NCBI RefSeq assembly: GCF_001418335.1
Contig: NZ_LIPP01000234.1
Location: 1-47,438 of the forward strand
Source of the DNA: Streptomyces aurantiacus
GTDB lineage: Bacteria > Actinomycetota > Actinomycetes > Streptomycetales > Streptomycetaceae
Direction: 5' to 3'
DNA: 47,438 nt
Positions 1 through 8,687 of the stretch are shown piece by piece; the stretch's first letter is position 1, and the number at the start of each line of letters is the position of its first letter. The notes under the pieces are model-generated. The model saw only the letters and a program-made list of their open reading frames with translations, had not been told where the DNA came from and ran no database searches. The translations under genes were made by a program, and so were the position numbers.

Positions 1-63
1 GTGTGGGGGAGGGGGGCGGGCTGAGTGGTGGCGTGGACGCGTGCCGTCGGTGGGCGGGTGTTT

Positions 64-3000
64 TCATGCGCGCAGGCGTAGTCCGCGGGGGGTCGCGTGG
101 AATCCGGCACCTTCCAGGAGGGTGCCGAACTCGGACGTCAGCGCGGAGGCGCCGTTGACCCGCTCCACCGTGACCGTGCCGAGGGAACCCGCGCGGGCGG
201 CCGAGGCGAGCGCCTCGGCGGCCGTGCGCAGGCGTGCGTCGTGCAGGGCGGTCTCGTCCGGTGCGGAGGGCCAGGCCAGGAGTGTCTTGCCGCCGCGCTC
301 CATGTAGAGGGTCAGCTCGCCGTCCACCAGCACGACCAGGGAACCTGCCTTGCGGCCCGGCTTGTGGCCCGCGTCGGTCGGGGGCTCGGGCCAGGGGAGG
401 GCCGCGCCGTAGGCGTTCGCGGGATCGGCCGCGGCCAGCACGACGGCGCGGTTCGCGCTGTTCGCGCGGGTGCGGGCGGCGGGGCCTCCGGGGAAGGCGT
501 GCGGGGCCGAGCGGGGTGAGTCGGCGTAGGGGGACGCGTAACTCCGTGGGGAGCCGGGTGGTGAGGGTGCTGAGGGTGTCGCGGCGTTCCAGGTGGTCGA
601 GGTGTCGGGGGCGAAGGGTGGGCCTGAACCGTCGCCGCCCAGGAAATATGGGTCGTTGTCCGGCCTCATGGCATCGGGGGACGGGAAGCCCATGTCGTCG
701 GCGAAGGGATCCGGGTGGCCGGCGGGGCCGTCGAAGGGGCCCGGCGTGCCCGGCGTGTGCGCCCCCGAGTGGCCGAGCGAGGGAGCCCCCGGGAAACCGG
801 CGTCGGGCAGCGACTCACCCCGCTCGCGGGCGGTGGCCGCCGCGCGCAGCCGGTCCACGGCGCCGTCCATCGCGAACTGCGCGGCCCCGAGCCCCTCCAC
901 CACGTAGCCGCGGCGGGCCTGGCCGCTCTCCTCGAAGACGGACAGGATGCGGTAGACGGCGGAGAAGCCGCCTTCCACTCCCTCCGCGGCGACCGCGCCC
1001 CGGGTGACCACACCGTGCCGGTCGAGCAGGGTGCGGGCCAGGGCGTGGGCGCGCAGCGTGGCGTCGGGTTCCCGGTCGGGCAGCAGCGACCAGCGGCCCG
1101 CGACGGTCGGCGGGCCCGTGCGCGAGGTGGGACGCGCGGCGGCCGTGAGGCTTCCGTACCGCCCGCGGGGCACCGCGCGCTTCGCGCGGTGCGCGGTGGA
1201 GCCCGCGGTGCGGCCCGAGCCCAGGAGGGAGCGCATCGGGCCGAGTGTGTCGTTCGTCAGGCGGCCCGACCACGTCAGGTCCCAGACGGCGTCGGCCAGC
1301 TGGGGATCGGTGGCGTCCGGATGCGTGGTGGCCCGGACCTGGTCGGTGATCTGGCGGAAGAAGAGGCCGTAGCCACCGGAGAGGGCGTCCAGGACCGACT
1401 GGTGGAGCGCGGTCAGCTCCAGGGGATGCGCGGGAGGCAGGAGGAGCGGCGCCGCGTCCGCCAGGTACAGGGAGACCCAGCCGTCCTTGCCGGGCAGTGC
1501 GCCGGCTCCGGCCCAGACCACCTCGCCCGCGGCGGTCAGCTCGTCGAGCATCGCGGGAGCGTAGTGCGAGACGCGGGACGGCAGGACGAGCTTCTCCAGC
1601 GCCGACGCGGGCACCGAGGCGCCCTGCAACTGCTCGATGGCGCGCACGAGTCCGTCGAGTCCGCGGAGCCCGTGCCCGCTGCCCAGGTGCTGCCACTGCG
1701 GCAGGAACTGCGCGAGTGCGGCGGGCGGCACCGGCTCCAGCTCGTGGCGCAGCGCCGCGAGCGAACGGCGCCGCAGTCTGCGCAGTACCGCCGCGTCGCA
1801 CCACTCCTGGCCGATCCCCGCCGGATGGAACTCGCCCTGTACGACACGGCCGCTCGCCGCCAGCCGCTGCAGGGCGCCCTCGGTGACCGCCGTACCGAGG
1901 CCGAAGCGTGCCGCCGCGGCGGTCGACGTGAACGGGCCGTGTGTACGGGCATACCGGGCGAGGAGATCGCCGAGCGGGTCCTTGACCGGCTCGGTGAAGG
2001 CCTCGGGGACGCCGACGGGCAGCGCGGTGCCGAGCGCGTCCCGCAGCCGGCCCGCGTCCTCGATCGTCGCCCAGTGGTCGGCCCCGGCGAGGCGGACCCG
2101 GATGACACGGCGGGTCGCGGCCAGCTCGCGGGCCCACTCCGGCTCGGCTCCGCGCTCGGCCAGTTCGGCGTCGGTGAGCGGGCCGAGCATCCGCAGCCGG
2201 TCCGCGACCCCCTCGGCGTCCTTGATCCGGCGGTCCTCGGTCAGCCACTGCAGCTCGCGCTCCAGCTCGGTCAGGACGTCCGCGTCCAGGAGCTCGCGCA
2301 GCTCCGCCTGGCCGAGGAGCTCGGCGAGCAGGCGCGAGTCCAGTGACAGGGCCGCGGCGCGCCGCTCGGCGAGGGGCGAGTCGCCCTCGTACAGGAACTG
2401 GGCGACGTAACCGAACAGCAGGGAACGGGCGAACGGGGACGGTGCGGGAGTCGTGACCTCGACGAGCCGTACCCTGCGGGACTCCACGTCGCCCATCAGC
2501 TCGACGAGCCCCGGTACGTCGAAGACGTCCTGGAGGCATTCGCGGATCGCCTCCAGGACGATCGGGAAGGAGCCGAACTCGCTGGCCACCTGGAGCAGCT
2601 GGGCGGCGCGCTGGCGCTGCTGCCACAGCGGGGTGCGCTTGCCCGGGCTGCGGCGCGGCAGGAGCAGGGCGCGGGCCGCGCACTCGCGGAAGCGGGACGC
2701 GAACAGCGCCGAGCCGCCGACCTGGTCGGTGACGATCTGGTTGACCTCGCCCTTGTCGAACGTGACGTCCGCCGCGCCCACTGGAGCCTGTTCGGCGTCG
2801 TACTCCGTGCCCAGCTTCACGGGTTCCTGGTCGAGCAGGTCCAGGCTCATCAGGTCGGCGTCCGGGAGGCGCAGCACGATGCCGTCGTCGGCGTGCATGA
2901 CCTGCGCGTCCATGCCGTACCGCTCGGAGAGACGGGCACCGAGCGCGAGCGCCCAGGGGGCGTGGACCTGGGCACCGAAGGGGGAGTGCACGACGACCCG

Positions 3001-5061
3001 CCAGTCGCCCAGCTCGTCGCGGAACCGCTCGACGACGATGGTGCGGTCGTCCGGGATGTGGCCGCAGGCCTCTCGCTGCTCGGCGAGGTAGGACAGGACG
3101 TTGTCCGCCGCCCAGGCGTCCAGGCCCGCGGCGAGGAGCCGCAGCCGGGCATCGTCCTCGGGCATCGAGCCGACCTCGCGGAGGAACGCGCCCAGCGCGC
3201 GGCCCAGTTCGAGCGGGCGCCCGAGCTGGTCGCCCTTCCAGAACGGCAGCCTGCCCGGCACACCGGGCGCGGGGGAGACCAGGACACGGTCGCGGGTGAT
3301 GTCCTCGATGCGCCAGGAACTGGTGCCCAGAGTGAAGACGTCCCCCGCCCGGGACTCGTAGACCATCTCCTCGTCGAGCTCGCCGACCCGGCCGCCGCCC
3401 TTCTTGGGGTCGGAGCCGGCGAGGAACACTCCGAAGAGGCCGCGGTCCGGGATCGTGCCCCCGGAGGTGACGGCGAGGCGCTGTGCGCCGGGGCGACCCG
3501 TGACCGTACCGGCGACCCGGTCCCACACCACGCGCGGGCGCAGTTCGGCGAAGGCGTCGGACGGGTATCGGCCCGCGAGCATGTCGAGCACCGCCGTGAA
3601 CGCCGACTCGGGGAGTGAAGCGAACGGTGCCGCCCGGCGGACCGTGGTCAGCAGGTCGTCGTACTGCCAGGTGTCGAGCGCCGTCATCGCGACGATCTGC
3701 TGGGCCAGCACGTCCAGCGGATTCGCGGGGACGCGGAGGGACTCGATGGAGCCGGTGCGCATCCGCTCGGTGACGACGGCGGCCTGGACGAGGTCGCCCC
3801 GGTACTTGGGGAAGACCACGCCCGTGGAGACCGCCCCGACCTGGTGGCCCGCGCGGCCCACGCGCTGGAGGCCGGAGGCCACGGAGGGCGGGGACTCGAC
3901 CTGGATGACGAGGTCCACCGCGCCCATGTCGATGCCCAGTTCGAGGCTGGAGGTGGCCACCACCGCGGGCAGGCGGCCCGCCTTGAGGTCCTCCTCGACG
4001 AGGGCGCGCTGCTCCTTGGAGACCGAGCCGTGGTGGGCGCGGGCGATGACCGGCGGGGCGCCCTGGGCCGCGCCCGAGCCGCCCATCAGCTCGGCCGGCG
4101 AGTGGTGCTCCTCCAGGGGCTCGCCCGTCGCCCTCTCGTACGCGATCTCGTTGAGCCGGTTGCAGAGGCGCTCCGCGAGGCGGCGGGAGTTGGCGAAGAC
4201 GATCGTCGAGCGGTGGGACTGGACGAGGTCGGCGATCCTCTCCTCGACGTGCGGCCAGATAGAGGGCTTCTCCGCGCCCTCGTTGGAGTCGGCCACCGGG
4301 GAACCGCCCAGCTCGCCCAGGTCCTCGACGGGCACGACCACGGAGAGGTCGAATTCCTTGCCCGACGGGGGCTGGACGATCTGCACCTTGCGGTGTGGGG
4401 AGAGGTAGCGGGCGACCTCGTCCACCGGGCGGACGGTGGCGGAGAGACCGATCCGGCGCGCCGGGCGCGGCAGCAGTTCGTCGAGCCGCTCAAGGGTCAG
4501 GGCGAGGTGGGCGCCGCGCTTCGTGCCCGCGACCGCGTGCACCTCGTCCAGGATCACCGTCTCGATGCCCGTCAGCGCCTCGCGCGTGGCCGACGTGAGC
4601 ATCAGGAACAGCGACTCCGGAGTCGTGATCAGGATGTCCGGCGGGCGGATGGCCAGCGCCCGGCGCTCGGCGGGCGGGGTGTCGCCGGAGCGGATGCCGA
4701 CCTTCACCTCCGGCTCGGGCTGCCCCAGGCGCACCGCTTCCTGCCGGATGCCGGTGAGGGGGCTGCGCAGGTTTCGTTCCACGTCGACCGCGAGGGCTTT
4801 GAGCGGGGATACGTACAGGACCCGGCAGCGCTTCTTCGGGTCGGCCGGTGGCGGTGTCGAGGCCAGCTGGTCCAGGGCGGCGAGGAACGCGGCCAGGGTC
4901 TTGCCGGAACCGGTCGGGGCCACCACCAGCACGTCCGAGCCCTCGCCGATGGCCTGCCACGCGCCGGCCTGGGCCTCGGTGGGCGCGTCGAAGGCCCCCG
5001 TGAACCAGGCGCGGGTCGCGGGGGAGAAGCCGTCCAGGGCTCGGTGTGCGGAGCTGACCAT
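64..5061 (-). CDS. lhr: Lhr-family superfamily 2 ATP-dependent helicase
   Basis: Large DNA helicase of about 1665 residues, typical of actinobacterial Lhr (roughly 1500-1660 aa). Visible motifs: Walker A APTGSGKT at residues 48-55, DEVH box at 172-175, GLSATVRP (motif III), and the motif VI arginine finger QRVGRAGHQ. The rest matches the winged-helix and Lhr-C-terminal layout. Lhr is a 3'-5' DNA/RNA-DNA translocase linked to DNA repair. The frame stays open for 165 codons further upstream, but the conserved N-terminus (MVSSAHRALDGFSPATRAWF) begins at the ATG at 5061, after a GGATGGA-like ribosome site, so that start is chosen. Residues about 1415-1535 (roughly 460-830 in the window) form a Pro/Gly/Ser/Asp-rich, probably disordered insert between conserved C-terminal blocks. 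Monocistronic as far as seen; no gene is recognisable in bases 1-63 downstream. Confidence 0.93.
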   Translation of the reverse strand: MVSSAHRALDGFSPATRAWFTGAFDAPTEAQAGAWQAIGEGSDVLVVAPTGSGKTLAAFLAALDQLASTPPPADPKKRCRVLYVSPLKALAVDVERNLRSPLTGIRQEAVRLGQPEPEVKVGIRSGDTPPAERRALAIRPPDILITTPESLFLMLTSATREALTGIETVILDEVHAVAGTKRGAHLALTLERLDELLPRPARRIGLSATVRPVDEVARYLSPHRKVQIVQPPSGKEFDLSVVVPVEDLGELGGSPVADSNEGAEKPSIWPHVEERIADLVQSHRSTIVFANSRRLAERLCNRLNEIAYERATGEPLEEHHSPAELMGGSGAAQGAPPVIARAHHGSVSKEQRALVEEDLKAGRLPAVVATSSLELGIDMGAVDLVIQVESPPSVASGLQRVGRAGHQVGAVSTGVVFPKYRGDLVQAAVVTERMRTGSIESLRVPANPLDVLAQQIVAMTALDTWQYDDLLTTVRRAAPFASLPESAFTAVLDMLAGRYPSDAFAELRPRVVWDRVAGTVTGRPGAQRLAVTSGGTIPDRGLFGVFLAGSDPKKGGGRVGELDEEMVYESRAGDVFTLGTSSWRIEDITRDRVLVSPAPGVPGRLPFWKGDQLGRPLELGRALGAFLREVGSMPEDDARLRLLAAGLDAWAADNVLSYLAEQREACGHIPDDRTIVVERFRDELGDWRVVVHSPFGAQVHAPWALALGARLSERYGMDAQVMHADDGIVLRLPDADLMSLDLLDQEPVKLGTEYDAEQAPVGAADVTFDKGEVNQIVTDQVGGSALFASRFRECAARALLLPRRSPGKRTPLWQQRQRAAQLLQVASEFGSFPIVLEAIRECLQDVFDVPGLVELMGDVESRRVRLVEVTTPAPSPFARSLLFGYVAQFLYEGDSPLAERRAAALSLDSRLLAELLGQAELRELLDADVLTELERELQWLTEDRRIKDAEGVADRLRMLGPLTDAELAERGAEPEWARELAATRRVIRVRLAGADHWATIEDAGRLRDALGTALPVGVPEAFTEPVKDPLGDLLARYARTHGPFTSTAAAARFGLGTAVTEGALQRLAASGRVVQGEFHPAGIGQEWCDAAVLRRLRRRSLAALRHELEPVPPAALAQFLPQWQHLGSGHGLRGLDGLVRAIEQLQGASVPASALEKLVLPSRVSHYAPAMLDELTAAGEVVWAGAGALPGKDGWVSLYLADAAPLLLPPAHPLELTALHQSVLDALSGGYGLFFRQITDQVRATTHPDATDPQLADAVWDLTWSGRLTNDTLGPMRSLLGSGRTAGSTAHRAKRAVPRGRYGSLTAAARPTSRTGPPTVAGRWSLLPDREPDATLRAHALARTLLDRHGVVTRGAVAAEGVEGGFSAVYRILSVFEESGQARRGYVVEGLGAAQFAMDGAVDRLRAAATARERGESLPDAGFPGAPSLGHSGAHTPGTPGPFDGPAGHPDPFADDMGFPSPDAMRPDNDPYFLGGDGSGPPFAPDTSTTWNAATPSAPSPPGSPRSYASPYADSPRSAPHAFPGGPAARTRANSANRAVVLAAADPANAYGAALPWPEPPTDAGHKPGRKAGSLVVLVDGELTLYMERGGKTLLAWPSAPDETALHDARLRTAAEALASAARAGSLGTVTVERVNGASALTSEFGTLLEGAGFHATPRGLRLRA

Positions 5062-5144
5062 GCGTCCATCCTGCACCCGGGCACTGACAATGGCGCTGAC
5101 CTGCGCGGATCGGCCGCGGTCGTGGCTTGCGAGGGGGGCTACCG

Positions 5145-5164
5145 CTGTGATCTGTGATCTGTGA
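5145..5164. repeat. Short 7-bp tandem repeat upstream of lhr / araC
   Basis: Nearly three copies of CTGTGAT in direct succession, inside the 361-bp divergent gap (5062-5422) between lhr (-) and the AraC-type gene (+). The rest of that gap holds no convincing gene; it must contain both promoters, but no clear -35/-10 pair was identified. Confidence 0.5.
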
Positions 5165-5422
5165 CGTGATCGGTCGCTACCGGTGCGTTTGCGCCTGCCG
5201 TCGGCCTGGGTCGGGGCCGGCCCGGGGGTGTCCGTCCTCGGTCTGGCGCGGAATCGGCTTGCTAGCAATGGGGCACGAGTCGACGCGCCATCCGCTGCGG
5301 GCGGACACCCCCGGACCGTCCCCTTCGGTCGTCGGGCGGCTGCGGGGTCTCTGGGGCGACTGCGGCAGCGGGGAGGCTGCGCGTGTTCGCTGCTGTCCGG
5401 CGCGATGGCGGAGAATGAGGGC

Positions 5423-6415
5423 ATGGCTGGTACGGGGAAGGAGCGGGCTCGGCACTGGCAGTATGCGGAGTTGCCCGGTGTCGATCTGTTGCGGGCCCGG
5501 TATGTCCGGAAGACCTTCGTCCGGCACACGCACGAGAACTTCGTCATCGCCGCCATCGCTGACGGCGTAGAGGTCTTCCATCACGGTGGTGCCGATCAGT
5601 ACGCCGGGGCCGGCGCTCTCGCGCTGGTCAATCCCGACACCCCGCACACGGGGCGTGCCGGTGTTCCCGAGGGCTGGCGGTACGGGGCGGTCTACCCGTC
5701 GCCCGAACTGGTGGCGGAGATCGCCGCCGAGACCACCGTCCTTCGTGGCGCTCCCGGTTTCGTGAGCCCGGTGGTCGACGATCCGTACGCCGTGACGCTG
5801 GTCCATCAGGTGCTGCGCGCCGCCGACGAGGGCAACGCGCTCGCCGCCGACACGCTGCTGCGGGTGGCCGTGACCCGGCTGCTGAGGACGAACGGCGGAA
5901 CGCTGCCGCAGCGGGTGCCGCGGACGGCCGGGGCTCAGATGGCGGCACGCGCGCGTGCGGTTCTCGAAGAGCGGATCGTACGGCCGCCCACGCTGGAACG
6001 GCTCGCCGGTGATCTCGGGACCAGTCCCTTCGCGTTGCTGCGCGCCTTCAGGGACGCCTACGGCATGCCCCCGCACGCGTGGCTCACCGACATCCGTGTG
6101 CGGCGCGCACGCCGGCTGCTGGACGCGGGAGTCCTGCCCGCTGAGGCGGCGCTCACCGTGGGGTTCACCGACCAGCCGCACCTCAATCGGCACTTCTCCC
6201 GGATCGTGGGCGTGCCTCCGGGCGCATACCAGCGCGAGCGCAAGAACGTACAAGACCCGCGGGAGACGTCCCGCCTACGGTCCGAGGCGTGGCAGAAGAA
6301 ACAGCTCTCGCGGACATACGAAGTGAAGACGGCGGAAAACCCGACGCCGCCGTCGTACGGGACGCCCTCGGCGTCGGGGTGGCCGTCGGACTCTCCGGCT
6401 TCGCCTTCGGGGTGA
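5423..6415 (+). CDS. AraC-family transcriptional regulator (cupin sensor + C-terminal HTH)
   Basis: About 330 residues. The N-terminal half is an AraC-type cupin ligand-binding domain (HTHENFVIAAIADG, then NPDTPHTG), followed by a double helix-turn-helix of the AraC/XylS class with the signature LTVGFTDQPHLNRHFSRIVGVPPGAYQ. The start is the ATG at 5423, preceded by GGAG at 5410-5413 (9-nt spacing); an in-frame ATG at 5405 is a weaker alternative. The gene lies directly before azlCD on the same strand and probably controls it in response to an amino acid or analogue (inference). Odd: the usual end of such proteins is soon after the PPGAYQRE block, but this frame runs about 55 codons further and overlaps the start of azlC by 127 bp; the tail is low-complexity and Ser/Pro-rich. 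Confidence 0.9.
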   Translation: MAGTGKERARHWQYAELPGVDLLRARYVRKTFVRHTHENFVIAAIADGVEVFHHGGADQYAGAGALALVNPDTPHTGRAGVPEGWRYGAVYPSPELVAEIAAETTVLRGAPGFVSPVVDDPYAVTLVHQVLRAADEGNALAADTLLRVAVTRLLRTNGGTLPQRVPRTAGAQMAARARAVLEERIVRPPTLERLAGDLGTSPFALLRAFRDAYGMPPHAWLTDIRVRRARRLLDAGVLPAEAALTVGFTDQPHLNRHFSRIVGVPPGAYQRERKNVQDPRETSRLRSEAWQKKQLSRTYEVKTAENPTPPSYGTPSASGWPSDSPASPSG

Positions 6416-7047
6416 CCTCGGCGGGCAGCGGACTCACCGTGCTGCAGACCTGTGCCCTCAGCCTTCTGGTCTTCACCGGCGCCTCGCAGTTCGCCCTCGT
6501 GGGGGCGCTGGCCGGCGGGGGCAACCCGTTCACGGCCGCCGCGGGCGCGTTCTTCCTGGGAGTGCGCAACGCGTTCTACGGGTTGCGACTGTCGCAGTTG
6601 CTGGCCCTCCCGCGCGCGGTGCGCCCGTTCGCCGCTCAGTGGGTCATCGACGAGACCACGGCCGTGGCCCTCGCCCAGCCCACGCGACGCAGCGTGCGGA
6701 TCGGGTTCACCGTCACGGGCCTGTCGCTCTACGTGCTGTGGAATCTGACCACGTTGCTCGGCGCGCTGGGCGCCGAGGCCATCGGCGACACCGACGCGTG
6801 GGGTCTGGACGCGGCCGGACCCGCCGTCTTCCTGGCGCTTCTCGCGCCGATGCTCAGGACCACCCTGGAACGGGCGGTCGCGGGCCTCGCGGTCCTTCTC
6901 GGGCTCGGCCTGCTGCCTGTACTACCTGCCGGTGTCCCCGTCCTGGCGGCCGCGCTGGCCGCCCCGTTCGCACTCTGGGCCGACGGTCGCCGCAGGACGC
7001 GCGCTCAGGCCGCGGACGAGCCCGACACGGCGGAGGAGAAGAGTTGA
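6289..7047 (+). CDS. azlC: AzlC-family amino-acid export permease, large subunit
   Basis: Integral membrane protein of 252 aa matching the AzlC/YgaZ family: FGVTSAGSGLTVLQTC, LLVFTGASQFALVGALAGGG, a charged FFLGVRNAFYGLRLSQLL loop and several further hydrophobic segments. AzlC works with the small AzlD subunit to export branched-chain amino acids or their analogues. GTG start at 6289 with GAGG just upstream (about 6284-6287). It begins inside the 3' end of the AraC-type gene (different frame) and its TGA overlaps the TTG start of azlD by four bases, indicating translational coupling. Substrate is inferred from family only. Confidence 0.9.
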   Translation: MAEETALADIRSEDGGKPDAAVVRDALGVGVAVGLSGFAFGVTSAGSGLTVLQTCALSLLVFTGASQFALVGALAGGGNPFTAAAGAFFLGVRNAFYGLRLSQLLALPRAVRPFAAQWVIDETTAVALAQPTRRSVRIGFTVTGLSLYVLWNLTTLLGALGAEAIGDTDAWGLDAAGPAVFLALLAPMLRTTLERAVAGLAVLLGLGLLPVLPAGVPVLAAALAAPFALWADGRRRTRAQAADEPDTAEEKS

Positions 7048-7352
7048 ACATCTGGATCGCCATCGCGGTGACCGCCGTCGGTTGCTACGCCGTGAAACTC
7101 ATCGGGCTGCTGATCCCCGCGGGCGTTCTGGAGCGGCCGCTCGTCCAGCGGCTGGCCGCCCTGCTGCCCGTCGCCCTGCTGGCCGCCCTGACGGCCCAGC
7201 AGACATTCGCCGACGGCCGCGTCCTGGTGCTGGACGCCAAGGCGGTGGGGCTCGCGGCGGCGGCCGTGGCGCTGCTTCTGCGTGCCCCCTTCCTGCTGGT
7301 CGTGGCCGCCGCCGTGCTGGTCACGGCAGGGGTGCGGGCGATGACGGGCTGA
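7044..7352 (+). CDS. azlD: AzlD-family branched-chain amino-acid export small subunit
   Basis: A 102-aa membrane protein with four hydrophobic segments and the AzlD pattern (GCYAVKLIGLLIPAGVLE, LVQRLAALLPVALLAALTAQQTF, LDAKAVGLAAAAVALLLRAPF). The only start consistent with the family and with coupling is the rare TTG at 7044, overlapping the azlC stop as TTGA and preceded by a GGAGGAGAAG purine run. Small AzlD subunits pair with AzlC to form the exporter. A purine-rich 54-bp spacer without a clear hairpin separates it from the convergent gene at 7407. Confidence 0.87.
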   Translation: MNIWIAIAVTAVGCYAVKLIGLLIPAGVLERPLVQRLAALLPVALLAALTAQQTFADGRVLVLDAKAVGLAAAAVALLLRAPFLLVVAAAVLVTAGVRAMTG

Positions 7353-7406
7353 AGGCAGGGGGGAAGGGGAGGAAAAGGGCATTGAGGAGAGGGCAGGGTG
7401 AAGGCT

Positions 7407-8351
7407 TCAGCCGATGGGCGGCCCGTACGCCCGTAGGGTGCGCAGCGCCTCGATCGTGACGATCGGGCGTGCCTCCAGGGCGGTACCCGGTGCCCACTGG
7501 CGCCAGCGGATCGGCCAGCCGCCGTCCTCCTGCTGCTGGGCCTCCAGGAAGTCCAGGGAGCGGGTCATCTCCTCGTCGGTGAACCACGCGCGCGCGAGGG
7601 AGCCCGGGGTCTTCGCGTAGTCGTGCGGCAGATGGCGTTCCCCCGGCGCGTAACCGGGTGCCACGGGGAACGCCTCGATGTGCTCCGGATCCAGCACCGC
7701 GAGCCGCTGTTCGCGCACCAGACGGCCGAGCCGGTCGGCGGCCGCCTCCGCGCGCGGGCGGTCGGGCGCGGAGTCCAGGAAGGCTACGGCGGCCTCGATC
7801 TCGTACGGATGCGTCTTCTCCAGGGACTCCACCGCCTGCCAGCAGAAGTCGGTGGCCCGGAACAGCCAGGCGTGCCACACCTCGTTGCGGTGCAGCAGGC
7901 CCACCACGGGGCCGGTGGCGAGCAGTTCGCTGGGCGGGTCGTCCACGATCGGCACGAAGGGCGCCGACGGATAGCCCCGCTGGCTCGGGTGGATCGCCGG
8001 CAGCGCGCCGTCCTGTGTCGAGACGGAGGTCAGATAGCGGCACACGCGTTCCACCCGCTGTCCGCCACAGCGCCCGATCGAGTCCAGGACGCGCAGCGCG
8101 TGCCCGACGTGCAGGGGCTGGCTGACCGGGCCGCGCAGATCGGGTTCCAGCGCGTGGCCGTACCCGTCGTCCTCGTTGCGGTAGGCGGACAGCGCGGTCT
8201 CGACCGCGTCCGCGCCGCCGCCCAGGAAGTGGTACTCGAAACGCCGCTGCTCCAGCACGCGCGCGGTGAGCCACACGAAATGCTCGGCGCGGGCGACGGG
8301 AGTGTGCGCCGGGGGCGTCGGGGGGAGTGGGGATGCTCCTGATTCGGCCAT
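7407..8351 (-). CDS. Alpha/alpha-toroid protein (prenyltransferase / squalene-cyclase repeat fold)
   Basis: About 314 residues. It carries terpene-cyclase/prenyltransferase-like repeats, for example FLEAQQQEDGGWPIRW, a QW-like motif, and RYLTSVSTQDGALPAI. These suggest an alpha/alpha-toroid (terpenoid cyclase/protein prenyltransferase fold). No DXDD or other catalytic acid motif of class II cyclases is evident, so the activity is unknown. ATG start at 8351. It stands alone between convergent azlD and divergent DUF3046. Such proteins are common as conserved hypotheticals in Streptomyces. I would not assign a substrate. Confidence 0.75.
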   Translation of the reverse strand: MAESGASPLPPTPPAHTPVARAEHFVWLTARVLEQRRFEYHFLGGGADAVETALSAYRNEDDGYGHALEPDLRGPVSQPLHVGHALRVLDSIGRCGGQRVERVCRYLTSVSTQDGALPAIHPSQRGYPSAPFVPIVDDPPSELLATGPVVGLLHRNEVWHAWLFRATDFCWQAVESLEKTHPYEIEAAVAFLDSAPDRPRAEAAADRLGRLVREQRLAVLDPEHIEAFPVAPGYAPGERHLPHDYAKTPGSLARAWFTDEEMTRSLDFLEAQQQEDGGWPIRWRQWAPGTALEARPIVTIEALRTLRAYGPPIG

Positions 8352-8431
8352 GGGTCAGACCGTAGGACGGAAAGCGTTCTCGGCAAGCGGTCCCGGCTCG
8401 GGCCCACCCTCAGGGGCGGGATACTGGAGGC

Positions 8432-8626
8432 ATGCGGTTGACGGTCTTCTGGGAGCGGATGGCGGATCATTTCGGTGCGGAGTACGCCGACACCTTCGCG
8501 CGCGACCACGTCATGTCGGAACTCGGCGGACGTACGGTGCAGCAGGCGCTGGACGCGGGCTGGGAGGCGAAGGACGTGTGGCGCGCGGTCTGTACGGCGG
8601 TGAACGTTCCCCCCGAATCGCGCTGA
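8432..8626 (+). CDS. DUF3046 family small protein
   Basis: A 64-aa protein beginning MRLTVFWERMADHFG and containing HVMSELGGRTVQQALDAG and the terminal WRAVCTAVNVPP block, which is the full length of DUF3046. The family is found in Actinobacteria, characteristically next to recA-recX, as here; its function is unknown. ATG at 8432 sits only two bases after a TACTGGAGG tract, so the transcript may have a very short leader. Intact and complete. Confidence 0.88.
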   Translation: MRLTVFWERMADHFGAEYADTFARDHVMSELGGRTVQQALDAGWEAKDVWRAVCTAVNVPPESR

Positions 8627-8687
8627 GCGACCACGAAGATCCCCGGGAACGGGTTCGATTGTCGGTGGCGTGGGCGAGACTTGGCCC

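Noticed and set aside
715..2346. Long plus-strand ORF opposite the Lhr helicase gene
   Set aside because: A mirror frame of GC3-rich coding; its protein is low-complexity and lhr in the other strand carries all helicase motifs.
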